From Aquimonas sp964586455 (GTDB lineage Bacteria; Pseudomonadota; Gammaproteobacteria; Xanthomonadales; Xanthomonadaceae), in NCBI GenBank assembly GCA_964586455.1, contig CAZPHV010000001.1:62001-126000 (forward strand): a DNA stretch of 64,000 bases, in the 5' to 3' direction. Under the pieces are notes generated by a model. It ran no database searches, had not been told where the DNA came from, and was given only the letters and a program-made list of their open reading frames with translations. Numbering within the stretch: the stretch's first letter is position 1; every line of letters starts with the position of its first letter. Shown here one piece after another: positions 16,905 to 25,984 of the stretch. The translations under genes and the position numbers were made by a program.

Positions 16905-17061
16905 GAGCCTGTCGGGCTTTGGGAGTCGAGGCGATTGTCGACTGCGAGAGGACCGTTTTTCGACGATTCGCAGGCCGAGTGGGCTCTCGGCCAAGAACCG
17001 GCGGATAGTGGACCGCGCAGACGGAATTGCAGCCCGGCCATCCAAAGTCCGACAGGCTCCT
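16903..17061. mobile_element. MITE-like element with 20-bp terminal inverted repeats
   Basis: The left end AGGAGCCTGTCGGGCTTTGG (16903-16922) and the right end, whose complement reads AGGAGCCTGTCGGACTTTGG (17042-17061), match at 19 of 20 positions. They enclose about 120 bp with no coding frame. Size and ends fit a miniature inverted-repeat element. It abuts the stop codon of the CcdA-like gene. No target-site duplication is obvious. Confidence 0.55.
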
Positions 17062-17170
17062 GGCGCCAACACGGTTGGCGCAGCCGACGGCAACAAGGCG
17101 CAAGCGCCTTCGTGATTCAAGCGATGCCGCAAGCCGAGCGAGACAGGTGATTCCCGCGCAGCGCAACAGA

Positions 17171-17322
17171 GTGGGCCCTGGCCCACCGCGACTTGGGCAT
17201 CGCCTTGTTTCCGCTGCGAGACTTGAGGCACCTGATGCATCGCTGTCGCCGGCAACACGAGCCAAGGCGTGGCATGCACCGGGCCAAGCGTCCAGCGCTC
17301 GGTGGGCCAGGGCCCACCCTAT
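17171..17322. repeat. REP-like palindromes, family D (inverted pair)
   Basis: GTGGGCCCTGGCCCAC at 17171-17187 and GGTGGGCCAGGGCCCACC followed by CTAT at 17301-17322 lie in the 514-bp gap between the CcdA-like gene and the amidohydrolase. Apart from these and the MITE-like element, no gene is recognisable there. Confidence 0.7.
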
Positions 17323-17418
17323 TGGTGTCGTCTACCGCGATACCCGGGACCATCGACACTGGCTGCTGCAGCGCGATCGGCGCGGGAATAGCGATTCCCC
17401 TCGAACGGAGCCATCGCC

Positions 17419-18897
17419 ATGTCGAAGCGCACCCTCTCGAACAATGATCCGGACGGCCTGCGCCTGCCGATCAAGCTGGACAGCGCCAGCAATGGCGAGT
17501 TTGTGCCGGTGCCGCTGGCCCCGCACCACCTCCGCGCAAATCGACTGGCGCTGGAGCAGGCCACGCAACATGCGAGGCGCCTGGGCCGCGGCCGGCGCGA
17601 GTTCATGATCTCGGCCTGCGGTGCGGCCAGCACCCTGCTGGCGATGAACACCGCGTTCGCGGCGGCCGGCAAGACGGGCGGCCACTACGCCCTCCCTGCC
17701 GAAGCCGCGCTGGAGGACGCCGCGGCGCAGTCGCTGCTGACGGGTAACGAATTCATCTTCGACGTGCAGGGCCACTTCGTGAACCCGACCGGCGCCTGGA
17801 CACGGCGCCTGCCGGAGGGCGCGCGCCCGCTGGCGAGCTTCGAGGCGCAGAGCTGCGCCGCGGCCTCGCTGCCGGGCAACCTCGACCGCCTGCAGTGCTT
17901 CGGTCCGGATGCGTTCCTGCGCGATATCTTCATGGACTCCGACACCGACCTGATGGTGCTGAGCTTCGTGCCCAGCACGCGCGAGGGCGAGCCGCTGACG
18001 ATCGAGGAAGCTGCTGCTACCGCGCGCATCGTCGACACGATGCAGGGCACGCACCGGCTGTACCTGCACGGCCGCGTCAATCCGAACCAGAAGCACGACA
18101 TCGAGGACATGGAGCGGCTGGCGCGCGAGTTCGGCATCAGCGCCTGGAAAACCTATACGCAGTGGGGCCCGGACGGCGCCTCCGGCTTCTGGATGGACGA
18201 TGAGGTCGGGCTGGCGATGATCGAGGAAGCGCGCCGTCTGGACGTGCGCAACATCGCCATCCACAAGGGCCTGCCGTTTGGCCAGCGCAGCTATGAACAC
18301 AGCACCTGCGCCGACATCGGCCGCGTCGCCAAGCGCTATCCGGACGTGAACTTCCTGATCTACCACTCGGGCTTCGTCACCGACAAGGCCGAAGGCCCCT
18401 ACGACCCGCAGCGCAGCGACGGCATCGATGCGCTGATCACCTCGGTGCTGGAAGCAGGCCTGGGGCCGGGCAGCAATGTATACGCGGAGCTTGGCTCGAC
18501 CTGGCGTTTCCTGATGCGCGATCCGGACTCGGCCGCGCACGCGCTGGGCAAGCTGTTCAAGCACCTCGGCGCCGAGAACGTTCTGTGGGGCACCGATTCG
18601 ATCTGGTACGGCAGCCCGCAGGACCAGATCCAGGCCTTCCGCAGCTTCCAGATCAGCGAGGGTTTCCAGCAGCGCTACGGCTACCCGGCAATCACGTCGG
18701 AGATGCGCGCGAAGGTGTTCGGCTTGAACGCGCTCAAGATCTACCGCGTGCCGCAGGACGTGTTGGACAAACACCTGAAGGGCGACGCCGTGACCGCGGC
18801 GCGCGAGAACTACCGCAATGCGCCCGACCCCGCCTTTCGCACCTACGGGCCGAAGACGCGCCGGGAGTTCATGAACTTCCTGGCCTGGGGTGGGTAG
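17419..18897 (+). CDS. Amidohydrolase-family (TIM-barrel) protein with Tat-type signal
   Basis: The 492-residue protein has an unusual N-terminus: about 58 hydrophilic residues, then RREFMISACGAASTLLAMNT, a twin-arginine motif and hydrophobic segment as in Tat signals. The mature part is an amidohydrolase_2-type barrel: FDVQGHFVNP carries the first metal site in modified form, LYLHGRVNPNQ, NIAIHKGLPFG, NFLIYHSGF and the C-terminal WGTDSIWYGSPQ with the expected Asp. The substrate is unknown. GGAG lies 8 bases upstream of the ATG. It is monocistronic, ending at a repeat-rich convergent boundary with truD. Confidence 0.8.
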   Translation: MSKRTLSNNDPDGLRLPIKLDSASNGEFVPVPLAPHHLRANRLALEQATQHARRLGRGRREFMISACGAASTLLAMNTAFAAAGKTGGHYALPAEAALEDAAAQSLLTGNEFIFDVQGHFVNPTGAWTRRLPEGARPLASFEAQSCAAASLPGNLDRLQCFGPDAFLRDIFMDSDTDLMVLSFVPSTREGEPLTIEEAAATARIVDTMQGTHRLYLHGRVNPNQKHDIEDMERLAREFGISAWKTYTQWGPDGASGFWMDDEVGLAMIEEARRLDVRNIAIHKGLPFGQRSYEHSTCADIGRVAKRYPDVNFLIYHSGFVTDKAEGPYDPQRSDGIDALITSVLEAGLGPGSNVYAELGSTWRFLMRDPDSAAHALGKLFKHLGAENVLWGTDSIWYGSPQDQIQAFRSFQISEGFQQRYGYPAITSEMRAKVFGLNALKIYRVPQDVLDKHLKGDAVTAARENYRNAPDPAFRTYGPKTRREFMNFLAWGG

Positions 18898-19038
18898 CGG
18901 TTTGGGGCAAGCGCATTCCGCCGCGCCCACGGTTCCGTGGTGTCGCCCTACAAAGAAGTAGGCAAGAGAACCCGAGGCGCCAGCCGCGACCCGCCGCGCA
19001 CGCATGACACGAAGCGACCGAGGCGAGCGTCGAGCTGC

Positions 19039-19093
19039 GGTGGGCCAGGGCCCACCCTATGGAAGCCGTTCATAGGGTGGGCCCTGGCCCACC
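19039..19093. repeat. REP-like palindromes, family D (head-to-head pair)
   Basis: GGTGGGCCAGGGCCCACC plus CTAT (19039-19060) and CATAGGGTGGGCCCTGGCCC (from 19071) face each other 11 bp apart, in the convergent space between the Tat amidohydrolase and truD. Being palindromic and paired they could form a long cruciform or hairpin. Confidence 0.75.
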
Positions 19094-19173
19094 ATGGGCT
19101 CCACCTTCCCGAGCGCCAGGCAAGCACACGCGCCTTGCACCGTGCCTAGCACCTGCCCTGGTCAAATGCCGCA

Positions 19174-19200
19174 ACCGCAAGCGCTCAATGCGCTTGCGGT
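19174..19200. terminator. Stem-loop between convergent genes, downstream of truD
   Basis: ACCGCAAGCGC / TCAAT / GCGCTTGCGGT forms a perfect 11-bp stem with a 5-base loop, ending 8 bp from the truD stop codon. There is no T-tract on either side, so it could end transcription weakly or protect mRNA ends. It lies where truD and the amidohydrolase gene converge. Confidence 0.55.
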
Positions 19201-19208
19201 GCAAGCGC

Positions 19209-20249
19209 CTACTCCCCGCCCCGCCCGGCCGCATCACTGATCTCACCCAGCGCTTCCAACACGCTGGTCGCGAATGCGCCGGCCGGCAGGAAGAACTCGA
19301 TTTGAAGCGTCTGCGCATCCTCGAAGCGCCACACCAGCTCGCGCACCGGCAGCCGCAGGGCGCGGCGTTCCTGCTTGAGGTCGATCGATTCCAGTCCGGC
19401 TCGCAACGCCTCGAACTGCGCAGCGCAATCGGTTTCCAGAGTCGCGAGTTCGCCCGTGCAGCGCAGCGTACCGGTGCCCCACAGCGGCCCGGTCGGGTGG
19501 ATATCCATGCGCAGCGCGCGCTCGATCAATTCGGGTGTGATCGGCTCCGGCCCGAACACGCTGTGGCTGCCGTCGAGCATGCAGACCTCGCCTTCGATCA
19601 GCTGATCCCAATCACCGCGCTGCACGCGCGCGCCCAGCACCGTGTTGAAGATCGCCGAGCGCGCAGACGACAGCAGGATCGAGCGCTCTTCGCGATCGAA
19701 GCGGCGGCCTGCGAACAACGCTTCCGCAGCCTGAAGATTGCGGCCATCGCGACCGAAACGCTGTGCGCCGAAATAGTTCGGCGCGCCACGCGCGGCGATC
19801 TCGGCGAGGCGCTGCTCGATGGCCTCGGGGGCGCCTTCGACCCCGCGAAGGCGCAGATGGAAGCGATTGCCCTTCAATGCGCCGCGCGGAAGCTTGCGGT
19901 TGTGCCAGATCTGCTCGATCAGCACGGCTTCTGCGTCTTCAAACGGCGTGGCCGGTGCGATGCGCTTGGGCAGGTGCAGGCTGAACCACTGTCGGGTCAC
20001 TGCATGGCGATCCTTCAGCCCCGCATAGCCCACACCCATCGGTGCGATGCCCGCCCACTTGGCGAGCTGCTTCGCGATCCAGCCGGTGTTGGCCTGGCGC
20101 TTCTCGACGCAGACGAACAGGTGCTCGCCACCGCCGCCCGGCGCGAAGCCCAGCACCTCGTCGACACGGAAATCCTCGGGCTGCTCGCGGATGCGCGCAG
20201 ACAGCACCGCCTCACCCAACGCGCGTGGCCGCTCCGGCACCGCGCTCAT
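19209..20249 (-). CDS. truD: tRNA pseudouridine synthase D (TruD)
   Basis: TruD makes pseudouridine 13 in tRNA-Glu. The 346-residue length is typical, and the catalytic Asp is D80 in GVGYAGLKDRHAVTRQ, the same number as in E. coli. Other family blocks are FRVDEVLGF (about 27-35), KGNRFHLRLRG and NYFGAQRFGRDGRN. The start overlaps the ispF stop by 4 bases (ATGA), so the two are co-translated; the ispF-truD order is common in gammaproteobacteria. Confidence 0.97.
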   Translation of the reverse strand: MSAVPERPRALGEAVLSARIREQPEDFRVDEVLGFAPGGGGEHLFVCVEKRQANTGWIAKQLAKWAGIAPMGVGYAGLKDRHAVTRQWFSLHLPKRIAPATPFEDAEAVLIEQIWHNRKLPRGALKGNRFHLRLRGVEGAPEAIEQRLAEIAARGAPNYFGAQRFGRDGRNLQAAEALFAGRRFDREERSILLSSARSAIFNTVLGARVQRGDWDQLIEGEVCMLDGSHSVFGPEPITPELIERALRMDIHPTGPLWGTGTLRCTGELATLETDCAAQFEALRAGLESIDLKQERRALRLPVRELVWRFEDAQTLQIEFFLPAGAFATSVLEALGEISDAAGRGGE

Positions 20250-20728
20250 GCGCCACCCTTCTGCAGCAGGGCCACGGCCTGCGCGGCGATGCCTTCCTCA
20301 CGGCCGGTGAAGCCGAGCTTCTCGCTGGTGGTGGCCTTGACGCTGACGGCGGCGACATCGATCTCAAGATCCGCCGCAAGATTCGAGCGCATGGCATCGA
20401 TGTGCGGCAGCAGCTTCGGCCGCTCGCAGACAACGACGGTATCGACATTCACCACCGCCCAGCCGCGCGCTTTCAGCATCGCCAGCACGGCTCGCAGCAG
20501 ATCGCGGCTGTCCGCGTCTTTCCAGCGATCGTCGGAGGGCGGGAAATGCTTGCCGATATCACCCAGCGCCAGCGCGCCGAGCAGGGCATCGCACAGGGCA
20601 TGGATCAGTACGTCGCCGTCGGAATGCGCAACGATGCCGCGCCCGTGCGGGATGCGCACGCCGCCGAGAGTCACGAAATCGCCAGGGCCGAAGGCGTGGA
20701 CGTCGTAGCCGGTGCCGATGCGGAACAT
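20246..20728 (-). CDS. ispF: 2-C-methyl-D-erythritol 2,4-cyclodiphosphate synthase
   Basis: IspF catalyses the cyclisation step of the MEP isoprenoid pathway. The product has 160 residues, with the Zn-binding GYDVHAFG (D8, H10), HSDGDVLIHALCDALLGA with the third ligand H42, FPPSDDRWKDADS and the C-terminal KATTSEKLGFTGREEGIAA. Start 20728 follows AAGGA by 7 bases; the frame is open to 20971 but the extension lacks homology. ispD is not directly upstream in this window. Confidence 0.97.
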   Translation of the reverse strand: MFRIGTGYDVHAFGPGDFVTLGGVRIPHGRGIVAHSDGDVLIHALCDALLGALALGDIGKHFPPSDDRWKDADSRDLLRAVLAMLKARGWAVVNVDTVVVCERPKLLPHIDAMRSNLAADLEIDVAAVSVKATTSEKLGFTGREEGIAAQAVALLQKGGA

Positions 20729-20823
20729 AGCGATTTCCTTGAGATGCGGTGCGCAGTGAAGCGGGGCGCGGATGGTGGTGCAGGCGGGGGCCGGCTGCAA
20801 GCGCTCAGGCAAGGCGGCGCCGC

Positions 20824-21501
20824 TCAGAACAGACCGGGCTGTTCCGGTGCCGGCGTCGAACGCGGCTTGCGTGGCGTCGCGGGCGGCGCGCGATCGCGCT
20901 CGACTTTGAGCAGCGGCGTCTGCAGCGACAGCGCGAAGGCTTCGGCTTCCAGCATCGACAGGTCCAGCCACTGCCTCGCGTCCTCGTGCGCGACCAACAC
21001 CGGCATGCGGTCATGCACCTCGGCGACCTGGCCGCGCGCTTCGGTGGTCAGAACCGTGAAGCTCTCGACCGCCTCGTCGCCGCGCTGCCAGCGCTCCCAC
21101 AGGCCGGCGAACAGCAGCGCGCCGCCGGCAGCGGGCTCGAACAGGTGCGGGATCTTGCGTCCGGCCTCCTCGCGCCATTCGTACCAGCCCGAGGCTGGCA
21201 CCAGGCAGCGGCGCGCGCGAAAGGCGCCACGAAAGACGGGCTTCTCGGCCACGCTTTCGACGCGCGCATTGAAGGCCGAGAACTTCGTTGAAGGAACTTC
21301 CGACCAGGCCGGCACCAAGCCCCAGCGAAGACGCGCGGCGCGCAGCACGCCTTCGGCCTCGGGCCTGAGCACCCAGGCCAAGGAGGTCGGCGCGATATTC
21401 AGTGCGATGCCGGGTGCGTCAGCGGGGTTGAGCACCGGCAGCGGCGTCGACGCTGCGTGGACTTCCGCCCACGTGGTTGCGTTGGTGTAGCGACCGCACA
21501 T
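20824..21501 (-). CDS. SOS response-associated peptidase family protein (HMCES/YedK)
   Basis: YedK/HMCES proteins cross-link covalently to abasic sites in single-stranded DNA and protect them. The 225-residue product begins MCGRYTN, with the essential Cys2 next to the initiating Met; it keeps the Asn of FNARVES, and the EVHDRMPVL histidine, as in the family. The start at 21501 is fixed by the need for Cys at position 2, although the frame extends to 21630. It is separated from ispF by 95 bp. No LexA box was clearly seen. Confidence 0.9.
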   Translation of the reverse strand: MCGRYTNATTWAEVHAASTPLPVLNPADAPGIALNIAPTSLAWVLRPEAEGVLRAARLRWGLVPAWSEVPSTKFSAFNARVESVAEKPVFRGAFRARRCLVPASGWYEWREEAGRKIPHLFEPAAGGALLFAGLWERWQRGDEAVESFTVLTTEARGQVAEVHDRMPVLVAHEDARQWLDLSMLEAEAFALSLQTPLLKVERDRAPPATPRKPRSTPAPEQPGLF

Positions 21502-21581
21502 GGCGTGACTCCCTGGCGAAGAACAGGCCGCGAACCGGCGCAATGCCGAAGGGCGGGCGAGAGATCGAAGCATGTCACCCC

Positions 21582-21759
21582 GTAAGGCGGATCTTGATCC
21601 GCCGGCCGAAGGCCCATCAAACCGCGACAAGTACCGTTAGACGCGGCGGGTCAAGACCCGCCCTACACCTGCCGGTAGGGCGGATCTTGATCCGCCGACC
21701 CAACGCCCATCAAACCGCGACAAGGAACTCCACACACGGCGAGTCAAGACCCGCCCTAC
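21582..21759. repeat. REP-like palindromes, family C (four copies)
   Basis: Copies of GTAGGGCGGATCTTGATCCGCC and variants: 21582-21604 (GTAAGGCGGATC), 21645-21666 (reverse, GGGTC core), 21675-21696 and 21738-21759 (reverse, GAGTC core). They alternate in orientation, forming two inverted pairs in the 307-bp gap between the SRAP gene and the racemase, where nothing else is visible. Confidence 0.8.
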
Positions 21760-21808
21760 GGCCGCTGGTGCGGCACACTTGCGGCATTCTCCACGCACGG
21801 GGTCACGT

Positions 21809-22519
21809 ATGCGCAGACTCGGCCTGATCGGCGGCATGAGCTGGGAATCGACCGCGCTGTACTACCGTGCGCTCAACGAAGGGGTGCGTGCTCGGCTCGG
21901 CGGCCTGCATTCGGCCGAACTGCTGCTGCACAACGTCGACTTCGCCGACATCGAAGCCCTGCAGCGGGCAGGAGACTGGCAGCGCGCAGGCGAGGTGCTG
22001 GCCGACGCCGCGCACGGGCTTGAGCGGGCCGGCGCGCAGGGCCTGATGCTGTGCACCAACACCATGCACAAGATCGCGCCCGCGATCGAAGCGCGCTGCG
22101 CGATCCCGCTGCTACACATTGCCGACGCCACCGGGGCGGCGATCCAAGCAGCAGGGCTGCAGCGAGTCGCCCTGCTCGGCACCCGCTTCACCATGCGCGA
22201 GCTGTTCTACCGTGACCGGCTGGCAGATCGCTTCGGGCTGCAGATCGAAGTGCCTGATCCGACGACGCAGGACGACATCGACCGGATCATTTTCCACGAG
22301 CTCTGTCTCGGCCGCATTGAACCCGACTCGCAGCGGCGCTATCGCGACGCCTGCGCGCGGCTGCTCTATGCCGACTGCGAAGGCATCATTCTGGGCTGCA
22401 CCGAAATCGGCCTGCTACTGAAGCCCGAACACGTGCCGGCACCTCTGTTCGACACCATGAGCCTGCACGTGCAGGCGGCCCTGGACTGGGCGCTGGAAGG
22501 GAATCAGAACCCGGCCTGA
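21809..22519 (+). CDS. Aspartate/glutamate racemase family protein
   Basis: The 236-residue protein is of the YgeA/RacX kind: GLIGGMSWESTALYYR at the start, the first catalytic cysteine C82 in MLCTNTMHK, and the second, C197, in LGCTEIGLLL. These enzymes interconvert D- and L-amino acids (Asp, Glu, or broader) without cofactor. The start at 21809 follows directly after homology considerations; upstream codons to 21779 are not conserved. It appears monocistronic. Substrate cannot be told from the sequence. Confidence 0.87.
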   Translation: MRRLGLIGGMSWESTALYYRALNEGVRARLGGLHSAELLLHNVDFADIEALQRAGDWQRAGEVLADAAHGLERAGAQGLMLCTNTMHKIAPAIEARCAIPLLHIADATGAAIQAAGLQRVALLGTRFTMRELFYRDRLADRFGLQIEVPDPTTQDDIDRIIFHELCLGRIEPDSQRRYRDACARLLYADCEGIILGCTEIGLLLKPEHVPAPLFDTMSLHVQAALDWALEGNQNPA

Positions 22520-22747
22520 GCGTGGTCGAAAATGGTTACGCGAATGCATCAAATGGACGTGGATACACCCAGGCCATACCGGTGCATCGCGTTGACGCGG
22601 ATGCGCTCGGGAGAGTTCGCTGGGTAGTACGGCGTGGCTCGGAGCGTCGCCCCCCAGCTTGAACGCGCATCGGTCGATTGCGGCTCGCCACATACGCCAG
22701 CCGCGCCCAGCGATAGGCGCGCGCGCCGCGAGCGCACCCGCCGCGCC

Positions 22748-22879
22748 GTTGGGCATCGCCTTCGGCTCCGCCCAACCGACAAAGGCCTCGCGCACGCTTC
22801 GTAGGTTGGGCGGAGCGCAGCGATGCCCAACGGCGCGGAGTCAACGCTTGCCGGTCGCCTTCGGCTCCGACCAATCTAC
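22748..22879. repeat. REP-like palindromes, family A (three copies)
   Basis: Copies at 22748-22776 (reverse), 22801-22833 (forward, GTAGGTTGGGCGGAGCGC) and about 22850-22879 (reverse, degenerate, ending CCAATCTAC) lie in the 378-bp space between the racemase and the kinase gene that converge here. The first two are an inverted pair. No gene is visible. Confidence 0.75.
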
Positions 22880-22897
22880 TGAGGCCTCACGCGCGCT

Positions 22898-25300
22898 TCA
22901 ACGCTGCTCCAGCTCCGCGCGCGCGACTTCCCGCACCAGGCGGAAGCCTACGTCGTCGTAGCCGTGGGCGGGGTCGACGGTGGCGCTGCGTGCGTCGCGG
23001 TCGCCGCTGGCTTCGCGCCAGCCGAAGCCGAGCACGGGCTGGCGCTGACAGCCGGCGCCGCAGGATGCGGTCCATTCGCGCACGTGCTGCGGATCTGCGC
23101 AGGTGCTGGGCTGCGCCTCGCACTGCAGCGCGGCGCCGGTCGCCAGATGGGCTCGCCACTCGGCTTCGGTGGCCAGGCGGAAGCCCTGACCCGCACGCTG
23201 GCCGAACCACTGCGCGTAGGCCGCGGCGTCGTCGAGGCTGATGCAGACCACCGGCTGCGACGCCACCTGTTCAAAGCCCGGCGCATTCCAGCGTCGCTTG
23301 CGCAAGTTGAACGCAGCCGAGCGCACGCGGCAACTGGACGCCGGTCGCCCGGTGGCTTCAGCGAAGGCCGCGTACTCGGCACGGCTGACCGCGGCGGGCA
23401 TCGCCGCAAAGCCGGTCCTCACCTCGGTGGGCAGGCGCAGCAGCACCAGTGCGGCGCTGCCGGACAAGCGATCGCCCACCCGCGCGCGAACGATGCCCTG
23501 CGACCATTCGGGCTCGAGCGCGGCCGCTGCAATACCAAGCGGCGCGGCATCGGCCTTGGCGGCGCGCAGGCCGTTGAGGTCCTGCGCCTGCAGCGTAGTG
23601 CGCAGCCGCGCACGCAGCCATTCGACGGCGATCTGTTCGATGCCCTTCCATGCGTCGCTGCCACGCAGGTGCAGCAGGGTCGCCAATTCGCCCGCGGCGG
23701 TATACAGGCGCAGCTCTGGCAGCGTGCTGCCGCGCTCGAAAGCGGCCGCGATGTGCGGCTGCGCGGCGTTCAACCAGGCTTCGCCCAGCCGCGCCAGACG
23801 CGGCGAGTCGGGTAGTAGCGGATGCGCGATCTGCAGTGACTCCAGCGCGTTGTCGCCGGGTGGCTGGGTCAGGCGCTGACGCGTGATCTGGCGCTGGGCC
23901 GCACGCAGCGCGCGCTCGCCGGGCGGCAGCGCCGCTTCTGCTTCTGCGAGCGCCCGCGCTTCGGCATCCACATCGGCAAACGTCTCGCCATCGGATACGA
24001 CCTCGCCCGCCGCGAACGCGTCGGCGCCGTCCTGCGCCACGGCTGCCGCAGCGAATTTCCCAGCGTCCGCTAGCGCCTGTGCGTCGCCTGCGCGCGCCGA
24101 ATCAAACCCCGCGCTGGAGTCGCCCGAATGTGCGACACCGGCCGTCGCCCCAGCTTGCGCGCCTGCACGTTTGACAGCCCCAGCCTGCGCCCCTGCCGCG
24201 ATCTGCGCGGACGCTTCCAGCGCAGGTTCGACACGGGATAAGGACGCGCCAGACGGCGCGTCGCGGAGCCCCCAGGCCTGCATTGCCACGACCACGGCCA
24301 GGACCAGCACGATGCAAGCTGCAGCCGCGACGAACAGCGGGTTCACGCCCCGTCGGCGCGGCGTGGCCGGAGCCGGAGCCGGCGAAGCGTGGTGCTCAGG
24401 CGCAGACGCGGGCGTCAACATCGCCTGAGCCGCCGTCAAACGTTCCTGTTCGATCTGGTCGAGCGCAGCCATCATTTCCTGCGCATTGGAGTAGCGCGCA
24501 TCGGGCGATTTCGCCAGCGCGCGGTCGATGAATGCCTGCCAATGCGCTTTCGCTGACGGCAGCCGCGGCACCGGGTCGACCGCGTGACGCACTGCCATCG
24601 GCAGCGGGCCCTCGGCCTGGAAGGGCAGCTCACCGGTGAGCTTCTCGAATGCCACCACGCCCAGGCTGTACAGATCGGCGCGTGCATCAACGCGCTCGCC
24701 GCGGGCCTGCTCGGGTGCCATGTGAGTGGCGCTGCCCAAGGCGAAGCCGCCGTCCGTGACACGGTTGCGGTCGCCGCGATGCATGGCGATGCCGAAGTCC
24801 GCCAGCAGCGGACGATCCACCGTGTCGAACAGTACGTTTTCCGACTTGATATCCCGATGCACGATGCCGCGCTCATGGGCGTAATCCAGCCCCCACAGCA
24901 GCGCGCGCAGTATCGAGATCAGCCGCGGCTCGTCATTGCGCAGATCTCGCTGGCCCAGATGCCCGCGCGGCAGGTAGGGCATGACGAAGTACAGCAGCCC
25001 CAGTTCGGTACGGCCGACATCATGAATGCTGACGATGGCCGGGTGCTGCAGCTTGGCAATGGTGCGGGCCTCACGCTCGAAGCGCAGCTTGCCGACCTCG
25101 TCCTTGAGCGCGGTCGGCACGATCACCTTGATCGCGACCTGGCGGTCCAGTGATTCCTGCAGGCCCAGGTACACATAGGACATACCGCCCTGCCCCAGCC
25201 GCCGCATGACCCGATAGCCCGGAATGTCGGGCATGTAGGCCGACAGCAGCTCCGAAAGCTCGTCGGGAGACAGTTCTGGGGTGGGTGTGGGGGTGGCCAT
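22898..25300 (-). CDS. Ser/Thr protein kinase with C-terminal formylglycine-generating-enzyme-like domain
   Basis: The 800-residue protein has a Hanks-type kinase domain: GQGGMSYVYLG (36-46), VAIKV with K58, HRDIKSEN with D150, DFG 168-170 and APEQ near 195. A proline- and alanine-rich linker precedes a single membrane helix (about 322-343). The outer part is long and Ala-rich, ending in an FGE-sulfatase (SUMF1-like) domain from about residue 630 with QPVVCISLDDAAAYAQWF, FRLATEAEWRA, VREWTAS and YDDVGFRLVR. The FGE-like part is probably a non-enzymatic ligand-binding module in the periplasm, so the protein may be a sensory kinase. It is monocistronic. Confidence 0.9.
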   Translation of the reverse strand: MATPTPTPELSPDELSELLSAYMPDIPGYRVMRRLGQGGMSYVYLGLQESLDRQVAIKVIVPTALKDEVGKLRFEREARTIAKLQHPAIVSIHDVGRTELGLLYFVMPYLPRGHLGQRDLRNDEPRLISILRALLWGLDYAHERGIVHRDIKSENVLFDTVDRPLLADFGIAMHRGDRNRVTDGGFALGSATHMAPEQARGERVDARADLYSLGVVAFEKLTGELPFQAEGPLPMAVRHAVDPVPRLPSAKAHWQAFIDRALAKSPDARYSNAQEMMAALDQIEQERLTAAQAMLTPASAPEHHASPAPAPATPRRRGVNPLFVAAAACIVLVLAVVVAMQAWGLRDAPSGASLSRVEPALEASAQIAAGAQAGAVKRAGAQAGATAGVAHSGDSSAGFDSARAGDAQALADAGKFAAAAVAQDGADAFAAGEVVSDGETFADVDAEARALAEAEAALPPGERALRAAQRQITRQRLTQPPGDNALESLQIAHPLLPDSPRLARLGEAWLNAAQPHIAAAFERGSTLPELRLYTAAGELATLLHLRGSDAWKGIEQIAVEWLRARLRTTLQAQDLNGLRAAKADAAPLGIAAAALEPEWSQGIVRARVGDRLSGSAALVLLRLPTEVRTGFAAMPAAVSRAEYAAFAEATGRPASSCRVRSAAFNLRKRRWNAPGFEQVASQPVVCISLDDAAAYAQWFGQRAGQGFRLATEAEWRAHLATGAALQCEAQPSTCADPQHVREWTASCGAGCQRQPVLGFGWREASGDRDARSATVDPAHGYDDVGFRLVREVARAELEQR

Positions 25301-25984
25301 GGCGTGTCGGGGGCGGACTGGCCGCGAGAATACGCCGACCGGCGTTGCAAATGTTTACCCGACAGCGCTGTCGACAAAACTTTCGTGCAGAGCCCGAACG
25401 GTCATGCGAGAAGGTTTGATCCAATGTGAAGGCGGCGATCGTCGCTGCGCGCCGCATTCGGCACCGACTCGGTGCCCGTCCCACCCCACCCTGCCCCGCA
25501 ACCCGATTGATCTTTCGCGCCTTGGTTTTCGGGGGCTTGCCAGAGAGACCCTGCGCTATAGCACCTTCACCACAAGCGCCGCCCGCTGGAGCATCTCGGC
25601 GGAAAGGTCGGCCGCAACCCTTTGACAGATCTCTCAAGAAAATGAACTCTACGTGCTTGTTTTACCGACAGAAATCGCACTGCAACGCGGCACTGTGAAG
25701 CCCCGCTCTTGTAGGGTGGATAAGCGCAGCGCATCCACCAGCACGTCCTGGGGAAACCGGACAGCGAACGAAGCCCAGGAAGTCGAAGGAAAGTCTCGCG
25801 CTCCCGGCATTCGTCGCCCTCGCGCAGGTCGGCTGCACTGCCGCACAGTCACCCCAGAGCACAGGCCCGTGGACTGGATCCCCGCCCCCGCCTTTGCGAG
25901 GGCAGGCTCTTCACGGGGATGACGACCCCATGCTTCTTCGAGAACGCCTGGCACGCCGCGCGGGGCTGAGAAGCCCTCAAGCTT
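25301..25984. other. Non-coding stretch with a family B repeat
   Basis: A gap of 684 bp between the divergent start of the FGE-kinase gene and the end of the next minus-strand gene. It contains a forward family B palindrome, GTAGGGTGGATAAGCGCAGC, at 25711-25740. Open frames here are short and their codon choice does not favour G/C at the third position consistently. I see no gene. Confidence 0.6.
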
